Positions 1 through 9,444 of a stretch of DNA of 34,510 nucleotides are shown piece by piece. The stretch's first letter is position 1, and each line of letters opens with the position of its first letter. The position numbers and the translations under genes were made by a program. The stretch is from Planctomycetia bacterium. Lineage in GTDB: Bacteria > Planctomycetota > MHYJ01 > WSZJ01. The notes beneath the pieces were generated by a model that saw only the letters and a program-made list of their open reading frames with translations, ran no database searches and had not been told where the DNA came from. Where the stretch lies: contig JADLHC010000087.1 in assembly GCA_020849035.1 (NCBI GenBank), forward strand, positions 1 through 34,510. The letters are read 5' to 3'.

Positions 1-3000
1 CCCGCGGGCTTCCGGGTGCTCGCGAAGCCACGTCCTCCAGTCCGCCGCTTCCCACGGCGGCATGTCCGGCGGCGTCTTCCGGCGTGTCAGCGAGACCAGC
101 GCGTCGCCCGCCGTGCTGCGGACGACGAAGTCCCCGTCCTGCGCGAGATCCGCGAGACCCTCCAGGGCCTCCCGCCCGCGCGCCACGCCGAGGGCGCGGG
201 CCGCGGCGAGGCGGTCGTCCGGGTCGGAGGAGGTCGAAAGGGTCCGGAGACCTGCGGCGCCCTCGGGGTCCCCCAGGGTCAGCAGGGCGGCGAGCTTCGC
301 GGCGCGGGCGGCGCGGTCCTCTTCTCCCTCCAGCGATGCCCGCAGCCCCGCGCGGGCGAACCCCGGCGCCTCGAGTCCCAGCGTGCCGACGGTGCGGGCG
401 CCGGCGGCGCGCGCGCCGGTGTCGGGTGCGTTCAGGAGCGGGAGGAGCCGGGGCAGGGCGTCGGGCCCGAGGCGGGGGAGGACGGCGCCCAGGGCGAGTT
501 CGTCGCCCGGGGCGCCGCGGAAGGCGGCCGCGGCCAGGGACAGGATCGTCGTGGAGGAGTCCGGCCGGGCGCGGGCGACGGCGGCCTGGCGGGCGCGCGC
601 GGAGGGGCCGTCGAACTCGGCGGGGACCGGGCATTCCACGACCCGGATCGATTCCGCCGGCGGGTCCGACGGCGCATTCCAGCGGCGCAGGTGCCGCCGC
701 AGCCGAAGCAGTTCCTCGCGGCTCTCGGGCTCGTCCGCCGCCCTCGCGAGAAGTGCGACGTCCGCCAGGGTCCGGGACTTCTCCAGGGCGTAGTACTCCG
801 GGAAGTCGGACGTGGACCCGCATCTCAGCGAGGAGAGGCAGGCGAGGGAGATGGAGAGCAGGGAATCCGCGGGAAGCCGGGAGAGCGCCGCGCTGCGCGC
901 ATTGCGGTCACCGCGGAAGATCTGCTCGTACGCCGTCCCGGTTCTCCCCAGCGGAATTCCCGCGGCGCGCGCCAGGGAGAGCAGCGTCTCGTTCGCCGCC
1001 AGGGAATCCATCGTCGCCGCGTCCGCGTCCCGAAGGCCGTCGCCGAGCGTCCCGACGATGCGCTCGAGGTCCGGCCGCGCCGCGTCCTCCCGGGCGAGGG
1101 CGAGCAGGAACGCCGACAGAGCCGTCGCGCAGGGCGGCGAAAGCGGCGGGCGGTTGCGGATCGGCGTGAAGCGCAGCGCCTCCACCGTGACGGCGCGCGA
1201 CTCGGCATCCAGAGCCGCGCGGCCCAGCAGCGGGACCGTGAGGGGATCGCACCAGGCGCGCGAGAGCAGGACCGCGGTGGCGGGGACCCTGGCCTGGCGG
1301 GAGGCATCCCGCGCGAATGCAGCCACAACGCGCGCTCCCGTCGGCCCGGAGCCTGCGAGCGCGTGGAACCACGTCATCGTCCGGCTGGAATCGGAGGCGG
1401 CCTCGAACCCGTCGAGCAGCGCCGGCACGAACGCGAGGTCTCTTCCGTCCTGCAGGAGGCCGCCGAGAACCGCAGGGTCGTCGGCCCTTCCTCCCCGAAG
1501 GGCCGCCAGGACGGAGGTGCGGTCGCCCAGCATCCCGATCTGCGACGCCTTCTGGCGGTCGAGGGGACCCGGGGCGGCGGCGAGGGCGCGCAGCCGTTCG
1601 ACGACGTAGCGGCGAGGCCGCGTCCAGCCTTCCCGGCTGTCCAGTTCGGGCCGTTCGGGGGCGGCCTGGGGGCGCGCCGAGAGGAGGAACGCGAGGGCCG
1701 CCTGCGCCGTCGCGGCGTCCTGTCCCCCCGCGACCTCGACCAGGCGCTTCGTGATCTCCGCCCGCTGGTCGATCCTGTCCCATGCGTCCCCGAGGAGCCC
1801 GAGCGCGAGTTGCTTCTCCTCGGCGTCGTCGGAGGACAGCATCGCGCCCCACGTTTCCGCGTCGAGCCCGGAAACCCAGCCGGCGCGGACTCGGGCGGCT
1901 CCGTCGAGTCCGCGAGGGAACTGCGCGGCATCGGGAGGAACGCCGAGTCGGAGCAGCCTGGCCACTCTCCGGGCGGCCCCACCGGCGTCCGGGTCCCCTT
2001 CGAGACCCGCGAGCACGGGCCCCGCTTCGCCATGGACGAGCCAGAGCGCCTGATAGGCGGCGCCGGCCACCGGGCCGGACTCGCCTCCGACATCGAGCAG
2101 ATGCCGCACGGCCCACTCGATTTCCCCGGTCGAGCCCGGTCCGGCCGCCGCGTCGAGACACGTGCGGAGGGCCGCCGCCAGGCACAGGGCTGATTCGATC
2201 CGCTGCCCTGCAGGCCGCGGCTGGCGCTCCCTCGTCCAGCGGTCGAAGCTGCGAAGGGCGGACAGTCGCACGGATTCGTCGGGATCGCCGAGGAACGCGG
2301 CGCCGCGGACGATCTCCTGCGGCGTGAAGCCGTCGAGGGGCGCGAGCGCCCTGCGGACGCCTGGATCCGCATCGTCGCCCAGCACCACCCGGAGGTCGGG
2401 GGCGAGGAAGCGCGACCTGCCTCCGGCGCGCCTCGCGATGTCGAGCGCGCCATCGGGCCCGAGCAGTCTCCCCAGGCGCGCGGGATCGTCCCAGAGCAGG
2501 CGCTCCATCGTGCCCGGGCCGGTCCCCGCGATGCGTGGCCAGATGACCAGTCGCAGCTCGGGACCGTGGGTCCCCGCGAGCAGCGAGAGCACCGAGGCCA
2601 GCTCCTCCGCCTCCTCCGGCAGCGCCGGCAGATCCCCCGGTTCCAGGGTCGCAGACATCAGCGCGGCCCAGAGGCGGAGCCGGACCCCGCTGTCCCTCTC
2701 CGCCTCGAGGGCAAGGCGGATGTCCCCCGCGAGCCCGCGGACCGAATGGTAGCCCAGGGCAAGGGCCGCCGGGTTCCGCACCCGCAAGGGCCTCGAGCCC
2801 AGGTGTCGCAGCGCCTCGCGCGCCCAGCCCGGGTCCCTTCCCGGTCCGGATGCCAGCGTCTCCAGACCGCGGCAGAGGTCGTCCTCGGAAGCGGCGTCCA
2901 TCCAGCGCGCCAGTAACCGGCCGGATACGGCGCTTCCGGCGACGACCGCACGGGACGCGCCGGCCCGGCGCGCCTCGGGGTCGGAGGAGGCGAGGAGCAG

Positions 3001-3264
3001 GAAGACTTCGAGGTCGGTCACGGCGATCTCGGGGTCGAACCGCCGCGCTGCGAGGATCGCGCCGGCCAGGGACGCCTCGGGGGCCTCCGAATCCAGCAGG
3101 GCGCGGAGAGGCGCGTCCGCCTCCGGTCCCGCCCGCCGCAGGTCCTCGACGGCGCGGCGGACTGCTTCCGGATCCGCGTCCGCGAGACGGGCGCAGGCTT
3201 CGCCCGCGTCGCCGGCGGCAAGCCGCAGGGGGAGGAGAAGGAGCAGCGCCAGGACGCGGAGCAT
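1..3264 (-). CDS. Large secreted HEAT-repeat-like protein, truncated at the window's left edge (1088 codons visible)
   Basis: Minus-strand frame from ATG at 3264 (MLRVLALLLLLPLRLAAGDAGEACARLADADPEAVRRAVEDLRRAGPEADAPLRALLDSEAPEASLAGAILAARRFDPEIAV...) read open to position 1 in every line spot-checked. N-terminal signal-like peptide, then Ala/Leu/Arg-rich helical repeats (e.g. LPRLLPLLNAPDTGARAAGARTVGTLGLEAPG; DPDDRLAAARALGVARGREALEGLADLAQDGDFVVRSTAGDALVSL), ending at the edge with PPWEAADWRTWLREHPEARG. The ORF track omits it because it lacks a stop inside the window. Confidence 0.82.
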   Translation of the reverse strand, partial: MLRVLALLLLLPLRLAAGDAGEACARLADADPEAVRRAVEDLRRAGPEADAPLRALLDSEAPEASLAGAILAARRFDPEIAVTDLEVFLLLASSDPEARRAGASRAVVAGSAVSGRLLARWMDAASEDDLCRGLETLASGPGRDPGWAREALRHLGSRPLRVRNPAALALGYHSVRGLAGDIRLALEAERDSGVRLRLWAALMSATLEPGDLPALPEEAEELASVLSLLAGTHGPELRLVIWPRIAGTGPGTMERLLWDDPARLGRLLGPDGALDIARRAGGRSRFLAPDLRVVLGDDADPGVRRALAPLDGFTPQEIVRGAAFLGDPDESVRLSALRSFDRWTRERQPRPAGQRIESALCLAAALRTCLDAAAGPGSTGEIEWAVRHLLDVGGESGPVAGAAYQALWLVHGEAGPVLAGLEGDPDAGGAARRVARLLRLGVPPDAAQFPRGLDGAARVRAGWVSGLDAETWGAMLSSDDAEEKQLALGLLGDAWDRIDQRAEITKRLVEVAGGQDAATAQAALAFLLSARPQAAPERPELDSREGWTRPRRYVVERLRALAAAPGPLDRQKASQIGMLGDRTSVLAALRGGRADDPAVLGGLLQDGRDLAFVPALLDGFEAASDSSRTMTWFHALAGSGPTGARVVAAFARDASRQARVPATAVLLSRAWCDPLTVPLLGRAALDAESRAVTVEALRFTPIRNRPPLSPPCATALSAFLLALAREDAARPDLERIVGTLGDGLRDADAATMDSLAANETLLSLARAAGIPLGRTGTAYEQIFRGDRNARSAALSRLPADSLLSISLACLSSLRCGSTSDFPEYYALEKSRTLADVALLARAADEPESREELLRLRRHLRRWNAPSDPPAESIRVVECPVPAEFDGPSARARQAAVARARPDSSTTILSLAAAAFRGAPGDELALGAVLPRLGPDALPRLLPLLNAPDTGARAAGARTVGTLGLEAPGFARAGLRASLEGEEDRAARAAKLAALLTLGDPEGAAGLRTLSTSSDPDDRLAAARALGVARGREALEGLADLAQDGDFVVRSTAGDALVSLTRRKTPPDMPPWEAADWRTWLREHPEARG

Positions 3265-3270
3265 GGGTGG

Positions 3271-3276
3271 ATTATA
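3271..3276 (-). promoter_or_regulatory. TATAAT -10 box placed 6 nt before the HEAT-protein ATG (leaderless-type)
   Basis: Minus strand: ccTATAATccacccATG. Confidence 0.6.
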
Positions 3277-3336
3277 GGCCTTCACGATCAGGCCCCCGGC
3301 TCTAACGTCCCTGCGCGCCCCGGGTTCGACCCCGCT

Positions 3337-4110
3337 CTACACGCCGCCGCCGCCCTCAGCCTCCGGACGGTCGGTCAGCGCGGCGCACAGGTATTCGCGG
3401 TTCATCCGCGCGATGAACTCCACCCCGATCGACTTGGGGCACGCCGCCTCGCACTCCCGCGTGTTCGTGCAGTTTCCGAACCCCTCCGCGTCCATCTGGC
3501 TCACCATCTTCTGCACGCGCGTCGCCGCCTCCGGCCTGCCCTGCGGCAGGATCCCCAGGTGCGACACCTTCGCGCTCGTGAAGAGCATCGCGCTGGCGTT
3601 CGGGCACGCCGCGACGCACGCGCCGCAGCCGATGCACTGCGCCGCATCCATCGCCAGGTCCGCGTCCTTCTTCGCCACCGGCACCGAGTTCGCCTCCGGC
3701 GCGCTTCCCGTGTTCACGCTCACGAACCCGCCCGCCGAGATCACCCGGTCGAACGCGCTGCGGTCCACGACGAGGTCGCGCACGACGGGGAAGGCTTTCG
3801 CGCGCCAGGGCTCGAGGAAGATCTGGTCGCCGTCGTTGAACGTGCGCATGTGCAGCTGGCAGGTCGTCGTCGCCGGCCTCGGCCCGTGCGGGATTCCGTT
3901 GATCACGATCCCGCACATCCCGCAGATTCCCTCGCGGCAGTCGTGGTCGAACGCCACCGGCTCCTCGCCCTTCTCGATCAGGCGCTCGTTCAGCACGTCC
4001 AGCATCTCCAGGAACGACATCTCCGGGCTCGCGTCCGGAACGTCGTACGAGACCATCTTCCCCGCGTCGTTCGGGCCGCGCTGGCGCCAGATGTGGAGGA
4101 TCAGCTTCAT
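3337..4110 (-). CDS. sdhB: Succinate dehydrogenase / fumarate reductase iron-sulfur subunit
   Basis: [24 protein letters not shown]... with CREGICGMC (2Fe-2S), [12 protein letters not shown] and CEAACPKS cysteine motifs. Start set at 4110, where the ATG overlaps the sdhA stop (TAATG). Confidence 0.96.
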   Translation of the reverse strand: MKLILHIWRQRGPNDAGKMVSYDVPDASPEMSFLEMLDVLNERLIEKGEEPVAFDHDCREGICGMCGIVINGIPHGPRPATTTCQLHMRTFNDGDQIFLEPWRAKAFPVVRDLVVDRSAFDRVISAGGFVSVNTGSAPEANSVPVAKKDADLAMDAAQCIGCGACVAACPNASAMLFTSAKVSHLGILPQGRPEAATRVQKMVSQMDAEGFGNCTNTRECEAACPKSIGVEFIARMNREYLCAALTDRPEAEGGGGV

Positions 4111-6029
4111 TATTTGTAGCTCCGCTGGGTCGGGTGAACGATCTCGAACGTCAGCGGCTCCTTGTTGAGCTCCGGTTTCTGCCCCTCGCCCTTCCACTCC
4201 CACGCCGCCACGTACGCGAACTTCTCGTCGTCCCGCTTCGCCTCGCCGTCGGGCGTCTGGTGTTCTTCACGGAAGTGCCCGCCGCAGGACTCCTCGCGGT
4301 GGAGGGCGTCGCGGCAGGTGAGCTCGCCGAATTCGAGGAAGTCGGCGACGCGGCCGGCCTTCTCGAGCTGCTGGTTGAGCTGCTCGCCGGTGCCGAGGAC
4401 CGAGATGTTCTTCCAGAATTCCTCGCGGATCTCGGGGATCCGCTGGATCGCCTTCTGGAGCCCCGCGGCGTTGCGGCCCATGCCGCAGTTGTCCCACATG
4501 ACCTTCCCCAGCTCCTTGTGGAACGAGTCGGGCGAGCGCCTGCCCTTCACCCCGAGCAGCCTTGCCGTGCGCCCCGCGACCTCTTCGATGACGGCCTTGC
4601 ACGCCGGCGCATCGGGTTCGACCTTCTCCAGCTTCGCGTTCGCGAGGTAGTGGCCGATGGTGTAGGGGATGATGAAGTACCCGTCGGCGAGTCCCTGCAT
4701 GAGCGCCGACGCGCCGAGGCGGTTTGCGCCGTGGTCGCTGAAGTTCGCCTCCCCGAGCACGAACAGCCCGGGAATGGTGGACATGAGGTTGTAGTCCACC
4801 CAGAGGCCGCCCATCGTGTAGTGGATGGCGGGGTAGATGCGCATGGGCGTCCGGTACGGGTTCTCGTCGGTGATGCGTTCGTACATCTCGAAGAGGTTCC
4901 CGTACTTGTCGGCGATGGTCTTCTCGCCGAGGCGCCTGATGGCGTCGCCGAAGTCCAGGTAGACGCCGAGGCCGCCGGGCCCGACGCCGCGCCCCTCGTC
5001 GCAGGCGGCCTTGGCGGCGCGCGACGCGACGTCGCGGGGGACGAGGTTGCCGAAGGACGGGTATCGGCGCTCGAGGTAGTAGTCGCGCTGGTCCTCGGGG
5101 ATCTGCGCGGCGGGCCGCTTGTCGCCCTTCTCCTTAGGCACCCAGATGCGCCCGTCGTTGCGCAGCGACTCCGACATCAGGGTGAGCTTGGACTGGTACT
5201 CGCCGCTTACGGGGATGCAGGTCGGGTGGATCTGCGTGAAGCACGGGTTGGCCATGAGGGCGCCGCGGCGGTGGGCCCGCCAGATCGCCGTGACGTTGCA
5301 GCCCTTCGCGTTGGTCGAGAGGTAGAACAGGTTTCCGTAGCCGCCGGTCGCGAGGCAGACGGCGTCGCCGGTGTGCGACTCGATCCGGCCCGTGACGAGG
5401 TTCCGGACGACGATGCCGCGCGCGGCCCCGTTCACGAGGATCACGTCCAGCATCTCGGTGCGCGGGAACATCTGCACGGCGCCCAGGCCGATCTGCCGCT
5501 GGAGCGCCGGGTAGGCGCCGAGCAGGAGCTGCTGCCCGGTCTGGCCGCGGGCGTAGAACGTGCGGCTCACCTGCGTCCCGCCGAACGACCGGTTCGCCAG
5601 AAGCCCGCCGTACTCGCGCGCGAACGGGACGCCCTGCGCGACGCACTGGTCGATGATGCTGACCGAAATCTCCGCCAGCCGGTGAACGTTCGCCTCGCGC
5701 GCCCGGTAGTCCCCGCCCTTCACCGTGTCGTAGAACAGCCGGTGCACCGAGTCGCCGTCGTTGCAGTAGTTCTTCGCCGCGTTGATGCCGCCCTGAGCCG
5801 CGATCGAGTGCGCGCGCCGCGGGCTGTCCTGGAAGCAGAACGCCTTCACCTTGTAGCCGAGCTCCGCGAGGGAGGCGGCCGCGGAGGCGCCCGCGAGCCC
5901 GGTCCCGACGACCAGGATCGTGTACTTGCGCTTGTTCGCCGGGTTCACCAGCTTCATCTCGAAGCGGTGCTTCTCCCACTTGCCCTCCATCGGGCCCGAC
6001 GGGATGTTGCTCTTGAGTTCGATGGTCAT
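4110..6029 (-). CDS. sdhA: Succinate dehydrogenase / fumarate reductase flavoprotein subunit
   Basis: [61 protein letters not shown]... with FAD-binding [22 protein letters not shown], and [27 protein letters not shown]. Start at 6029 overlaps the sdhC stop (ATGA). Confidence 0.97.
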   Translation of the reverse strand: MTIELKSNIPSGPMEGKWEKHRFEMKLVNPANKRKYTILVVGTGLAGASAAASLAELGYKVKAFCFQDSPRRAHSIAAQGGINAAKNYCNDGDSVHRLFYDTVKGGDYRAREANVHRLAEISVSIIDQCVAQGVPFAREYGGLLANRSFGGTQVSRTFYARGQTGQQLLLGAYPALQRQIGLGAVQMFPRTEMLDVILVNGAARGIVVRNLVTGRIESHTGDAVCLATGGYGNLFYLSTNAKGCNVTAIWRAHRRGALMANPCFTQIHPTCIPVSGEYQSKLTLMSESLRNDGRIWVPKEKGDKRPAAQIPEDQRDYYLERRYPSFGNLVPRDVASRAAKAACDEGRGVGPGGLGVYLDFGDAIRRLGEKTIADKYGNLFEMYERITDENPYRTPMRIYPAIHYTMGGLWVDYNLMSTIPGLFVLGEANFSDHGANRLGASALMQGLADGYFIIPYTIGHYLANAKLEKVEPDAPACKAVIEEVAGRTARLLGVKGRRSPDSFHKELGKVMWDNCGMGRNAAGLQKAIQRIPEIREEFWKNISVLGTGEQLNQQLEKAGRVADFLEFGELTCRDALHREESCGGHFREEHQTPDGEAKRDDEKFAYVAAWEWKGEGQKPELNKEPLTFEIVHPTQRSYK

Positions 6030-6700
6030 TTCAGGATCCCGAGCATGACGGAGACGGGGATGGAGATGTAGCCGGCGCCGATGGCCGTGGCGACGGCGAT
6101 GGAGGCGAAGCGGAGGGCGGGGGTGTACTTGGGGTGGTTGAAGCCGAGGGTCTGGCAGAGGGACCAGAGCCCGTGGGAGAGGTGGGTGGCGAGCATGACC
6201 ATGGCGACGATGTAGGTCAGGGCCACGGCCTTGTTCTGGAAGCCGACGATCACGTTGCGGTAGACGTCGTCGGGATTGAAGTCCGGGTGGGCGTGGCCGG
6301 TGGTGAAGTGAAGGAGGTGGTAGACGACGTAGGCCAGGATGAGGGGCCCGCTGATGATCATGGTGCGCGCGGCGTACCCGGCCTCGCGCCACTGGCGCAC
6401 GTGGTACTTCACCGGCCGCGCCGCGCTGTTCTCCATCGCCAGCAGGATGGCGGCGGCCGCGTGGACGAGGACGATCGCCAGGAGCGAGAGGCGCGCGCCC
6501 CAGAGCACGGCCGGCTTGCTCTTGATGAGGTGCCCGTACTGGGTCAGCGCCTGCTTGTCCGGCAGGTAGACCTGCAGATTACCGAGGAGGTGGATCACGA
6601 CGAACCCGAACAGCATCAGGCCCGTCACGGCCATCAGTCCCTTCTTGCCGATGGAAGATCTCAGCGTTTCCGACACCCAGCAGCCGGTCGATCCGCCCAT
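6026..6700 (-). CDS. sdhC: Succinate dehydrogenase cytochrome b subunit
   Basis: [45 protein letters not shown]... multi-TM, HLLGN and [21 protein letters not shown] typical of the single-subunit b558-type SdhC. SD-like GGGAG 6 nt before the ATG. Confidence 0.92.
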   Translation of the reverse strand: MGGSTGCWVSETLRSSIGKKGLMAVTGLMLFGFVVIHLLGNLQVYLPDKQALTQYGHLIKSKPAVLWGARLSLLAIVLVHAAAAILLAMENSAARPVKYHVRQWREAGYAARTMIISGPLILAYVVYHLLHFTTGHAHPDFNPDDVYRNVIVGFQNKAVALTYIVAMVMLATHLSHGLWSLCQTLGFNHPKYTPALRFASIAVATAIGAGYISIPVSVMLGILK

Positions 6701-6739
6701 TCATGACTCCCTGGTGACTGACGGCGTGGCAGTCGCGGC

Positions 6740-6768
6740 AGTTTCGGCCGCAGTCCCGGATTTGTCAA
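6740..6768 (-). promoter_or_regulatory. Candidate sdhCAB promoter: TTGACA -35, 17-nt spacer, weak -10 GAAACT
   Basis: Minus-strand TTGACA at 6768-6763; spacer 6762-6746; GAAACT at 6745-6740. ATG at 6700. Confidence 0.45.
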
Positions 6769-6791
6769 ATGACGGGGCCGGCGACCATAAT
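6762..6791 (+). promoter_or_regulatory. Candidate promoter for the glycosyltransferase gene: TTGTCA-18-CATAAT
   Basis: TTGTCA 6762-6767, spacer 18, CATAAT 6786-6791, ATG at 6819. Confidence 0.6.
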
Positions 6792-6818
6792 GCCGCGCCG
6801 CGCGGCCTAACGCACCCC

Positions 6819-7658
6819 ATGAGCGACAACGCAGCCTCTTCCCGCCCCCGGATCTCCGCCGTCGTGATCTGCTTCAACGAGGAGCAGAGCATCGGCGCGT
6901 GCCTCGAATCCGTCCGGTGGTGCGACGAGGTCGTGGTGGTCGACTCAGGCTCCACGGACCGTACGGTCGAGATCGCCCGCGGGTTCACGCCCCGGGTTCT
7001 GCACCACGACTGGCCGGGGTTCGTCGCGCAGAAGAACTTCGCGATGGAGCAGGCCACGGGCGACTGGATCCTGTCCCTCGACGCCGACGAGCGGTGCACC
7101 CCGGAACTCCGCGCGGCGATCGAGCGGGCCGTCGTGCAGCCCGGGCCCGCCGGCTACCGGGTTCGCCGGCTCGTCCGCTACCTCGGCCGCTGGATCCGCC
7201 ACTGCGGCTGGTACCCCGACGAGAAGGTGCGCCTCGTCCGCCGCGGCGCCGCCCGGTGGGAAGGCGAGGACCCCCACGACCGCCTCGCCTGCACCGGCGA
7301 TGTCCGCAGCCTCGATGCCGACCTCCTCCATTTCACCTACCGCGACTTCGCCCACCAGATCCGCACGATGGACCACTTCTCGGATGTGGTCGTCGCCGAG
7401 TGGGAGAAGAAGGGTCGTCGGCCGTCGTACCTGATGCTGCTGCTGCACCCGCCTGTGAAGTTCCTGGAGGTGTACATCCGGAAGCTCGGCATTCTCGATG
7501 GTCTCCCGGGGCTGGTCATCGCGGCGGCCACGGCGTTCTACGTGTTCTCGAAGCACGTGAAGCATCGGGAGCGTTCGCGGGGCCTGACTTCGCCCTCCGC
7601 CGGTCCGCCGGTTCCCGCCACGGTCGCCACACAGCACGAGGAGATGCCCGCCCCATGA
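6819..7658 (+). CDS. Glycosyltransferase family 2 (WaaE/LPS-core-type beta-glycosyltransferase)
   Basis: MSDNAASSRPRISAVVICFNEEQSIGACLESVRWCDEVVVVDSGSTDRTVEIA...GDWILSLDADERCTPELRAAI...HDRLACTGDVRSLDADLLHFTYRDFAHQI: GT-A nucleotide-binding and DxD-like motifs. Confidence 0.9.
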   Translation: MSDNAASSRPRISAVVICFNEEQSIGACLESVRWCDEVVVVDSGSTDRTVEIARGFTPRVLHHDWPGFVAQKNFAMEQATGDWILSLDADERCTPELRAAIERAVVQPGPAGYRVRRLVRYLGRWIRHCGWYPDEKVRLVRRGAARWEGEDPHDRLACTGDVRSLDADLLHFTYRDFAHQIRTMDHFSDVVVAEWEKKGRRPSYLMLLLHPPVKFLEVYIRKLGILDGLPGLVIAAATAFYVFSKHVKHRERSRGLTSPSAGPPVPATVATQHEEMPAP

Positions 7659-7680
7659 CGAGCATTCCGGGAGCGTCCGC

Positions 7681-8238
7681 GTGAGGCTGTTCATCGCCGT
7701 CGACACGGATCCCGCCCTCCACCCGGTCCTCTCCCGGGTCGTGGAGCACCTGCGTTCGGCGGGGGCGGACGCCAGGTGGACCGGTCCTGAGCAGTGGCAC
7801 GTGACGCTGAGGTTCATCGGGGAGACCGACGACGCCATGGCGGGGCGCGTGGCCGGGGCGATGCGGAGGATCGCGGCCGCCGGGCAGCCCGCGGCGCTGC
7901 GGCTGGCCGGCCTCGGTACGTTCGGGGGCCCGAAACCCCGCGTGGTGGCCGCGAAGGTCGACGATCTCTCGGGCGTGATCTCCGCCGCGGCCCGATCACT
8001 CGAGGGCGAAGTCCGGCTGCTCGGGTTCGCGCCGGAGAACCGGCCGTTCACGCCGCACATCACCCTGGCCCGCGTCCGGTCGCCCCGGAATGCGGCGGCG
8101 CTTGCGGACGCCGTGCGGTGCGAATCCGCGAGCGTCAAGGGGGAGTGGCTGGCGTCCGAGCTCGTGCTCTACCTCTCCACGCTGAAACCCGGGGGCGCGG
8201 AGTATGAGGCCCTCGCCCGCGCCCGGCTGGGCGGATGA
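7681..8238 (+). CDS. thpR: RNA 2',3'-cyclic 3'-phosphodiesterase (2H phosphoesterase, LigT/ThpR family), GTG start
   Basis: MRLFIAVDTD...WTGPEQWHVTLRFIGE...NRPFTPHITLARVRSP: the two HxTL motifs of the 2H family. Confidence 0.93.
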   Translation: MRLFIAVDTDPALHPVLSRVVEHLRSAGADARWTGPEQWHVTLRFIGETDDAMAGRVAGAMRRIAAAGQPAALRLAGLGTFGGPKPRVVAAKVDDLSGVISAAARSLEGEVRLLGFAPENRPFTPHITLARVRSPRNAAALADAVRCESASVKGEWLASELVLYLSTLKPGGAEYEALARARLGG

Positions 8239-8263
8239 GCCGGGGGGACGCGTACAACGGAGG

Positions 8264-8291
8264 TTGCTGAATCCGCCCGCCCGGGTAGTCT
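8264..8291 (+). promoter_or_regulatory. Candidate recA promoter: TTGCTG-16-TAGTCT
   Basis: TTGCTG 8264-8269, TAGTCT 8286-8291, ATG at 8320; -10 followed by GTACGCCC. Confidence 0.45.
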
Positions 8292-8319
8292 GTACGCCCA
8301 CCTTTTTCCGGAACGCGCC

Positions 8320-9342
8320 ATGTCCGAAGCCGCCAAGCCCGACTCCCGCCGTGCCGCCCTCCAGGCCGCGATTTCCCAGATCGAGAAGCAGTTCGGCCGC
8401 GGGTCCATCATGCGGCTGGGCGCTGAGCCGAAGGCGGTGGTCAACGGGATCTCGACGGGCTCGCTCACGCTGGACCTGGCGCTCGGCGGCGGCGGCATCC
8501 CGAGGGCCCGCGTCAGCGAGATCTTCGGGCCGGAAGCCAGCGGCAAGACGACCGTCTGCCTGCACCTCGCGGCGAACGCCCAGAAGTCCGGCGGCACCGT
8601 CGCCTTCATCGACGCCGAGCACGCGCTCGACCCCGTCTACGCGAAGAGGCTCGGGGTAAACCTCGAGTCGCTCCTCCTGTCGCAGCCCGACAACGGCGAG
8701 CAGGCTCTCGAGATCGCCGACCTCCTCGTGCGCTCGAACAGCGTGGACCTGATCCTGATCGACTCCGTCGCGGCCCTCGCGCCGCGCGTCGAGCTCGAGG
8801 GCGAGATGGGCGACCAGCACGTCGGCCTCCAGGCGCGCCTCATGAGCCAGGCCCTCCGCAAGCTCACCGGCTCCCTCGGCAAGTCCCAGACCGCCGTCGT
8901 CTTCACCAACCAGGTCCGCGAGAAGATCGGCGTCATGTACGGCAATCCCGAGACCACCCCCGGCGGCCGCGCCCTCAAGTTCTACGCCTCCGTCCGCATC
9001 GAGACGCGCCGCGTCACCGCCATCAAGGAAGGCGAGAACACCATCGGCCACCGCGCCAAGGCCACCATCGTCAAGAACAAGCTCGCCCCGCCGTTCCGCA
9101 AGGCCGAGTTCGACATCATCTACGGCCGCGGCATCTCCCGCGAAGCGGACGTCCTCGACCTCGGCGAACAGCACAAGGTCCTCACCAGAAGCGGCACCTG
9201 GTTCAACTTCGGCGAGACCAGGCTCGGGCAGGGAAGGGACAAGGCGCGTGAGTTCCTCGAGCAGAACCCGGACGTCCTGAAGCAGGTGGAGGACGCCATC
9301 CGCAAGGCCTCCGTCGCCCCGCCGCCGCCCGCGGCGAAATAA
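8320..9342 (+). CDS. recA: Recombinase RecA
   Basis: [21 protein letters not shown]...[36 protein letters not shown]...[41 protein letters not shown]...[31 protein letters not shown]. Confidence 0.99.
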   Translation: MSEAAKPDSRRAALQAAISQIEKQFGRGSIMRLGAEPKAVVNGISTGSLTLDLALGGGGIPRARVSEIFGPEASGKTTVCLHLAANAQKSGGTVAFIDAEHALDPVYAKRLGVNLESLLLSQPDNGEQALEIADLLVRSNSVDLILIDSVAALAPRVELEGEMGDQHVGLQARLMSQALRKLTGSLGKSQTAVVFTNQVREKIGVMYGNPETTPGGRALKFYASVRIETRRVTAIKEGENTIGHRAKATIVKNKLAPPFRKAEFDIIYGRGISREADVLDLGEQHKVLTRSGTWFNFGETRLGQGRDKAREFLEQNPDVLKQVEDAIRKASVAPPPPAAK

Positions 9343-9364
9343 GCCGCGGCCTCCCGAAATTCCG

Positions 9365-9395
9365 AACCGCATCCCGCCGCGGTTGTTATTCTTTT
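9365..9395 (+). terminator. Possible intrinsic terminator after recA (6-bp stem plus T-rich tail)
   Basis: AACCGC (9365-9370) / GCGGTT (9379-9384), 8-nt loop, followed by GTTATTCTTTT. Confidence 0.45.
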
Positions 9396-9444
9396 CGCCC
9401 CGTTGCCCGGCCATTTCCCCGAAAACCCACACCGGACCGCACCC

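Noticed and set aside
16-2193. 725-aa plus-strand ORF
   Set aside because: Arg/Gly-rich shadow of the HEAT-like gene read on the minus strand.
3322-3345. cgggttcgaccccg, resembling a tRNA T-arm
   Set aside because: T-stem does not pair over 5 bp and no upstream acceptor, D or anticodon arms could be found on either strand.
4134-6071. 645-aa plus-strand ORF opposite sdhA
   Set aside because: Shadow ORF of sdhA; composition-driven.
8231-8320. LexA/SOS box upstream of recA
   Set aside because: Found no convincing GAACN4GTTC or CTGTN8ACAG palindrome; only a generic promoter-like pair.
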